A DNA stretch of 64,000 nucleotides from UBA7672 sp031419455 (GTDB taxonomy: Bacteria; Pseudomonadota; Alphaproteobacteria; Caulobacterales; Hyphomonadaceae), in contig JANOKS010000005.1 of NCBI GenBank assembly GCA_031419455.1, positions 27,676 through 91,675 on the forward strand, in the 5' to 3' direction. Below the pieces are notes generated by a model. It was not told the origin of the DNA, ran no database searches, and saw nothing but the letters and a program-made list of their open reading frames with translations. The number at the start of each line of letters is the position of its first letter. Within the stretch, counting starts at the first letter, position 1. Below are positions 61,267 through 64,000 of this stretch, in pieces. The position numbers were made by a program, and so were the translations under genes.

Positions 61267-61333
61267 GGCGGGTTTTCGGATCTTTGCTGCTTGCGCAGCG
61301 TTTGCCGGGCAGGGGCCCGGCGGTCCGGAGAGC

Positions 61334-62605
61334 CTACTTCGTCGGTCCCGCCTCGATCACGTCTTCCACCGTGCGGAGGCCCGGCTTCGGGGACGTCACC
61401 AGCACGGCCATGTTGCCGGGGAGGTGTTTGTTGTCGAGCATCTTCTCGTGGGCGGCGGGGATGTCGGCCCAGGGGAAGACTTCGGACATGCAGGGATCGA
61501 GGCGGCGCTCCAGCATCAGCTGGTTGGCCTGGCTCGCCTGCAGCAGGTTGGCAAAGTGCGAGCCCTGCACGCGCTTCTGGCGCATCCAGAGGAAGCGGGC
61601 GTCCATGGTGAGGTTGAAGCCGGTGGTGCCGGCGCAGATGACGACCATGCCGCCGCGCTTCACCACGAAGACGGAGGTCGGCATCGTGGCCTCGCCCGGG
61701 TGTTCAAAGACGACATCGACGTCCTTGTTGCCGGTGAGTTGCCAGATGGCTTTTCCGAACTTGCGGGCTTCCTTCATGTAGTCGTTGAACTCAGGCGTGT
61801 TCACTTTCGGAAGCTGGCCCCAGCACTTGAAATTGTTGCGGTTGATGACGCCCTTGGCGCCCATCTGCAGGACGAAGTCGGTCTTGGAATCATCCGAGAT
61901 CACGCCGATTGCATTGGCGCCTGCGACTGCACAGAGCTGGACTGCGTAGGAGCCGAGGCCGCCCGAAGCTCCCCAGACGAGAACGTTGTGACCTGGACGC
62001 AGCACGTGCGGACGGTGGCCGAACAGCATGCGGTAGGCGGTGGCGAGGGTCAGCGTGTAGCAGGCGGATTCTTCCCAGGTGAGATGCTTGGGACGCTCCA
62101 TCAGTTGGCGTGACTGGACGCGGCAGAACTGCGCGAAGGATCCATCCGGCGTCTCGTAGCCCCAGATGCGCTGGGTCGGCGAGAACATCGGGTCGCCGCC
62201 ATTACATTCTTCGTCGTCGCCATCGTCCTGGTTGCAGTGGATGACCACTTCATCGCCCGGCTTCCAGCGCTTCACGCGGTCGCCGACGGCCCAGACGATG
62301 CCTGAAGCGTCCGATCCGGCGACATGGAAAGGCTGCTTGTGGACGTCGAACATCGACACAGGCTCGCCGAGGCCGGCCCAGATGCCGTTATAGTTGACGC
62401 CGGCCGCCATGACGAGGACGAGCACTTCGTCGGACGCGATCTCGGGAGTCGGTACGACTTCGAGCTGCATCGCGGTCTTGGGACGGCCCTGACGCTCGCG
62501 CCGGATCGCCCAGGCATGCATGGTCCTGGGCACATGAAAATCGGGCGGAATCTCGCCGACCGCGTAGAGGTCCTTCACTTCACGCTTCGCTGCACCGTCT
62601 GCCAC
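61334..62605 (-). CDS. ccr: crotonyl-CoA carboxylase/reductase
   Basis: About 423 residues (GTG at 62605, GGGAG 9-11 bases upstream; a longer GTG start at 62671 is possible). It is a medium-chain dehydrogenase/reductase with NADPH site VWGASGGLGSYAVQLCAV and the Ccr-characteristic EIPPDFHVPRTMHAWAIRRERQG, HCNQDDGDDEECNGGDPMFSPTQRIWGYETPDGSFAQFC and KDVDVVFEHPGEATMPTSVFVVKRGGMVVICAG. It reductively carboxylates crotonyl-CoA to ethylmalonyl-CoA in the ethylmalonyl-CoA pathway. No other pathway gene is adjacent. Confidence 0.93.
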   Translation of the reverse strand: MADGAAKREVKDLYAVGEIPPDFHVPRTMHAWAIRRERQGRPKTAMQLEVVPTPEIASDEVLVLVMAAGVNYNGIWAGLGEPVSMFDVHKQPFHVAGSDASGIVWAVGDRVKRWKPGDEVVIHCNQDDGDDEECNGGDPMFSPTQRIWGYETPDGSFAQFCRVQSRQLMERPKHLTWEESACYTLTLATAYRMLFGHRPHVLRPGHNVLVWGASGGLGSYAVQLCAVAGANAIGVISDDSKTDFVLQMGAKGVINRNNFKCWGQLPKVNTPEFNDYMKEARKFGKAIWQLTGNKDVDVVFEHPGEATMPTSVFVVKRGGMVVICAGTTGFNLTMDARFLWMRQKRVQGSHFANLLQASQANQLMLERRLDPCMSEVFPWADIPAAHEKMLDNKHLPGNMAVLVTSPKPGLRTVEDVIEAGPTK

Positions 62606-62788
62606 GTCGAATCTCTCCCGCCACGCTTCGGAGCCTGTACCCCGGCCCGGCTCTGCGTCCGCGCTGGGCACGGGCGCCTGTCAAGCGGGCGTCACATTGT
62701 CCAAGACCCATACGGATTGCAAGCAATCTTGTTGCACTGCAATACGAGCCCCAGAGATCGCGCGGCAAGGCTCGCCCGGAAGTTGGCG

Positions 62789-62986
62789 TCAGGCGGGGGT
62801 TTGTGCCCTGGCCGTCAGGTCGGGCAGCGGTAATTCCTGCGCCGAGTCGGGACATTTTGCCGTTGCATGCTGGACCGGTTCGGCGCGCGTGGCGGTGAAA
62901 CCGGCGAGCAGGACAAGGGCCATGGACGTGGCGCCGGCGCCAAAGCCGACAATTGAACGTATGGGCGGGCGAAGCGGAATGCGCAT
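62789..62986 (-). CDS. small secreted protein (possible), function unknown
   Basis: A 65-residue open frame with a good signal-peptide-like N-terminus (SMALVLLAGFTATRA) after a basic leader and a short polar tail. It is supported only by the signal-like pattern and the AAGGGGA upstream; it could also be spurious. Confidence 0.4.
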   Translation of the reverse strand: MRIPLRPPIRSIVGFGAGATSMALVLLAGFTATRAEPVQHATAKCPDSAQELPLPDLTARAQTPA

Positions 62987-63083
62987 GCGAGGTCCCCTTG
63001 GTCGCCATCGCCGTAGACAATCCGGCGTCTGGCGGACAGACGGTTGTGCGAGATTTGGGCGGCCAGATGGCAGGAGACATTAA

Positions 63084-63983
63084 ATGACGCGGCAAGCCAT
63101 CACGAGACAGGCATGGGTGAACGGCGTCTACGTGGCGGCGGAGGAGGCGAGGATCTCGCCGTTCGACCGCGGCTTTCTCTTTGCCGACGGCGTTTACGAA
63201 GTGACTGCCGTCTATGACGGGCGGCTGATCGATATGGAGCGGCATCTTGATCGCCTCGAGCGCAGCCTGCGCGAGCTGAAATTCGGAACGATGCCGGATC
63301 GGCGGGAGCTGGAGGAGGTTCACCGCACGCTGGTCGCCAACAACGGGATTGGCGAGGGCTATGTCTACCTGCAGGTGACGCGGGGCGCCTATGGCGCGCG
63401 GGATTTCGTGGCGCCGGAGACGCCGCGGCTGACGGTGTTCATGTTCGCGGAGGCGCGGGCGCTGATCGACACGCCGGCGGCGCGCAACGGCACGCGCGTG
63501 GTGAGCGTGCCCGACATCCGCTGGGCGCGGCGGGACATCAAGTCTGTGGGACTGCTGGCGCAGGCGCTGGCGAAGACCGAGGCCAAGGTGAGGGGCGCGG
63601 ACGATGCGTGGCTGGTGGCGCCGGATGGCTTCGTGACGGAGGGCGCGTCGTCGAATGCATGGATCGTGACGAAGGATGGCGAGATCATCACGCGGGCGAT
63701 CTCGAACATGATCCTCGCGGGCGTGACGCGGCATGCCCTGTTCGATGCGCTGGGTCAGAGGGGCGGCAAGATCACCGAACGCTCGTTCACGCTGGAGGAG
63801 GCGAAAGCGGCGTTCGAGGCGTTCTCGACGGCGGCGACGGGGCTGGTGACGCCGGTGGTAGAAATTGATGGCGTTGTGCTGGGCGATGGAAAGCCGGGCA
63901 AGGTCACGCGCGGGGTGCAGAAGGTGTACTATGCGGCGATCGGTGCGGATGTGGCGAACGCGGCGCCGTGGGTGGAGTCGTAG
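63084..63983 (+). CDS. class IV aminotransferase, D-amino-acid-type
   Basis: A 299-residue PLP enzyme of the branched-chain/D-amino acid aminotransferase fold. The PLP Lys is in WARRDIKSVGLLAQALAKTEA. VNGVYVAAEEARISPFDRGFLFADGVYEVTAVYDGR gives the N-terminal strand and loop. The C-terminus has GFVTEGASSNAWIVTKDGEIITRAISNMILAGVTRHAL. RRDIKS is close to D-alanine aminotransferase. Substrate (D-Ala or branched-chain) is undecided. The ATG start follows AGGAG. The window ends just after it. Confidence 0.88.
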   Translation: MTRQAITRQAWVNGVYVAAEEARISPFDRGFLFADGVYEVTAVYDGRLIDMERHLDRLERSLRELKFGTMPDRRELEEVHRTLVANNGIGEGYVYLQVTRGAYGARDFVAPETPRLTVFMFAEARALIDTPAARNGTRVVSVPDIRWARRDIKSVGLLAQALAKTEAKVRGADDAWLVAPDGFVTEGASSNAWIVTKDGEIITRAISNMILAGVTRHALFDALGQRGGKITERSFTLEEAKAAFEAFSTAATGLVTPVVEIDGVVLGDGKPGKVTRGVQKVYYAAIGADVANAAPWVES

Positions 63984-64000
63984 GGTGCATTGAGCGAAGC

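Overview
The window looks like a chromosomal segment of a GC-rich alphaproteobacterium, probably of the Caulobacterales/Hyphomonadaceae type. This is inferred from protein content and not from any database search. The evidence is an Entner-Doudoroff glucose route (zwf-pgl, edd-eda), a class Ia ribonucleotide reductase with short NrdA, the alphaproteobacterial curli chaperone CsgH, a Caulobacter-style cpa/tad pilus cluster, crotonyl-CoA carboxylase/reductase, and many TonB/MFS/serine-hydrolase genes. Base composition is high in GC throughout. No phage, integron, IS transposase, rRNA or CRISPR array was seen.

Layout. 0-8.5 kb: YceI lipoprotein, metZ, GST plus a fused-type dCTP deaminase, a small membrane protein, eda-edd and a hydrolase. 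8.5-15.3 kb: kynA with a class V PLP enzyme, a four-gene curli cluster (curlin, csgH, two curlin-like subunits), pgl-zwf and tRNA-Gly. 15.6-25.2 kb: MarR regulator, free-Met-sulfoxide reductase, lipoproteins (one cystatin-like), a frameshifted PqaA-type gene, a spinster-type MFS carrier, ettA, and a membrane/coiled-coil protein. 25.4-34.5 kb: nrdA and nrdB, split by about 5 kb holding a DUF559 nuclease-like gene, an orphan gene, a serine hydrolase and several palindromic elements. 34.6-40.5 kb: TonB receptor, AMP nucleosidase, UMF1-type MFS and a second DUF559 gene. 40.5-50.7 kb: the tad/cpa pilus cluster (pilus N-domain protein, pilA, cpaABCDEF, tadBC). 50.7-64 kb: a PQQ/cytochrome dehydrogenase, Rieske oxygenase, GFA protein, AraC regulator, exported VOC protein, DUF2945 protein, serine hydrolase, carotenoid oxygenase with divergent TetR, ccr and a class IV aminotransferase.

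The most unusual signal is a set of intergenic two-arm palindromic elements (about a dozen) whose arms are hairpins facing each other. One subfamily has the backbone CCTCCGTC-hairpin-CCACCTCCCCC-hairpin-GAGGGAGG, and the hairpin stems covary between copies. Both DUF559 (PD-(D/E)XK-like) nuclease genes in the window end 6-15 bp from an element arm. One is flanked on both sides, and the element end lies where its Shine-Dalgarno should be. This resembles the REP/RAYT arrangement but with a nuclease-fold protein, and is proposed here as a candidate element-nuclease system.
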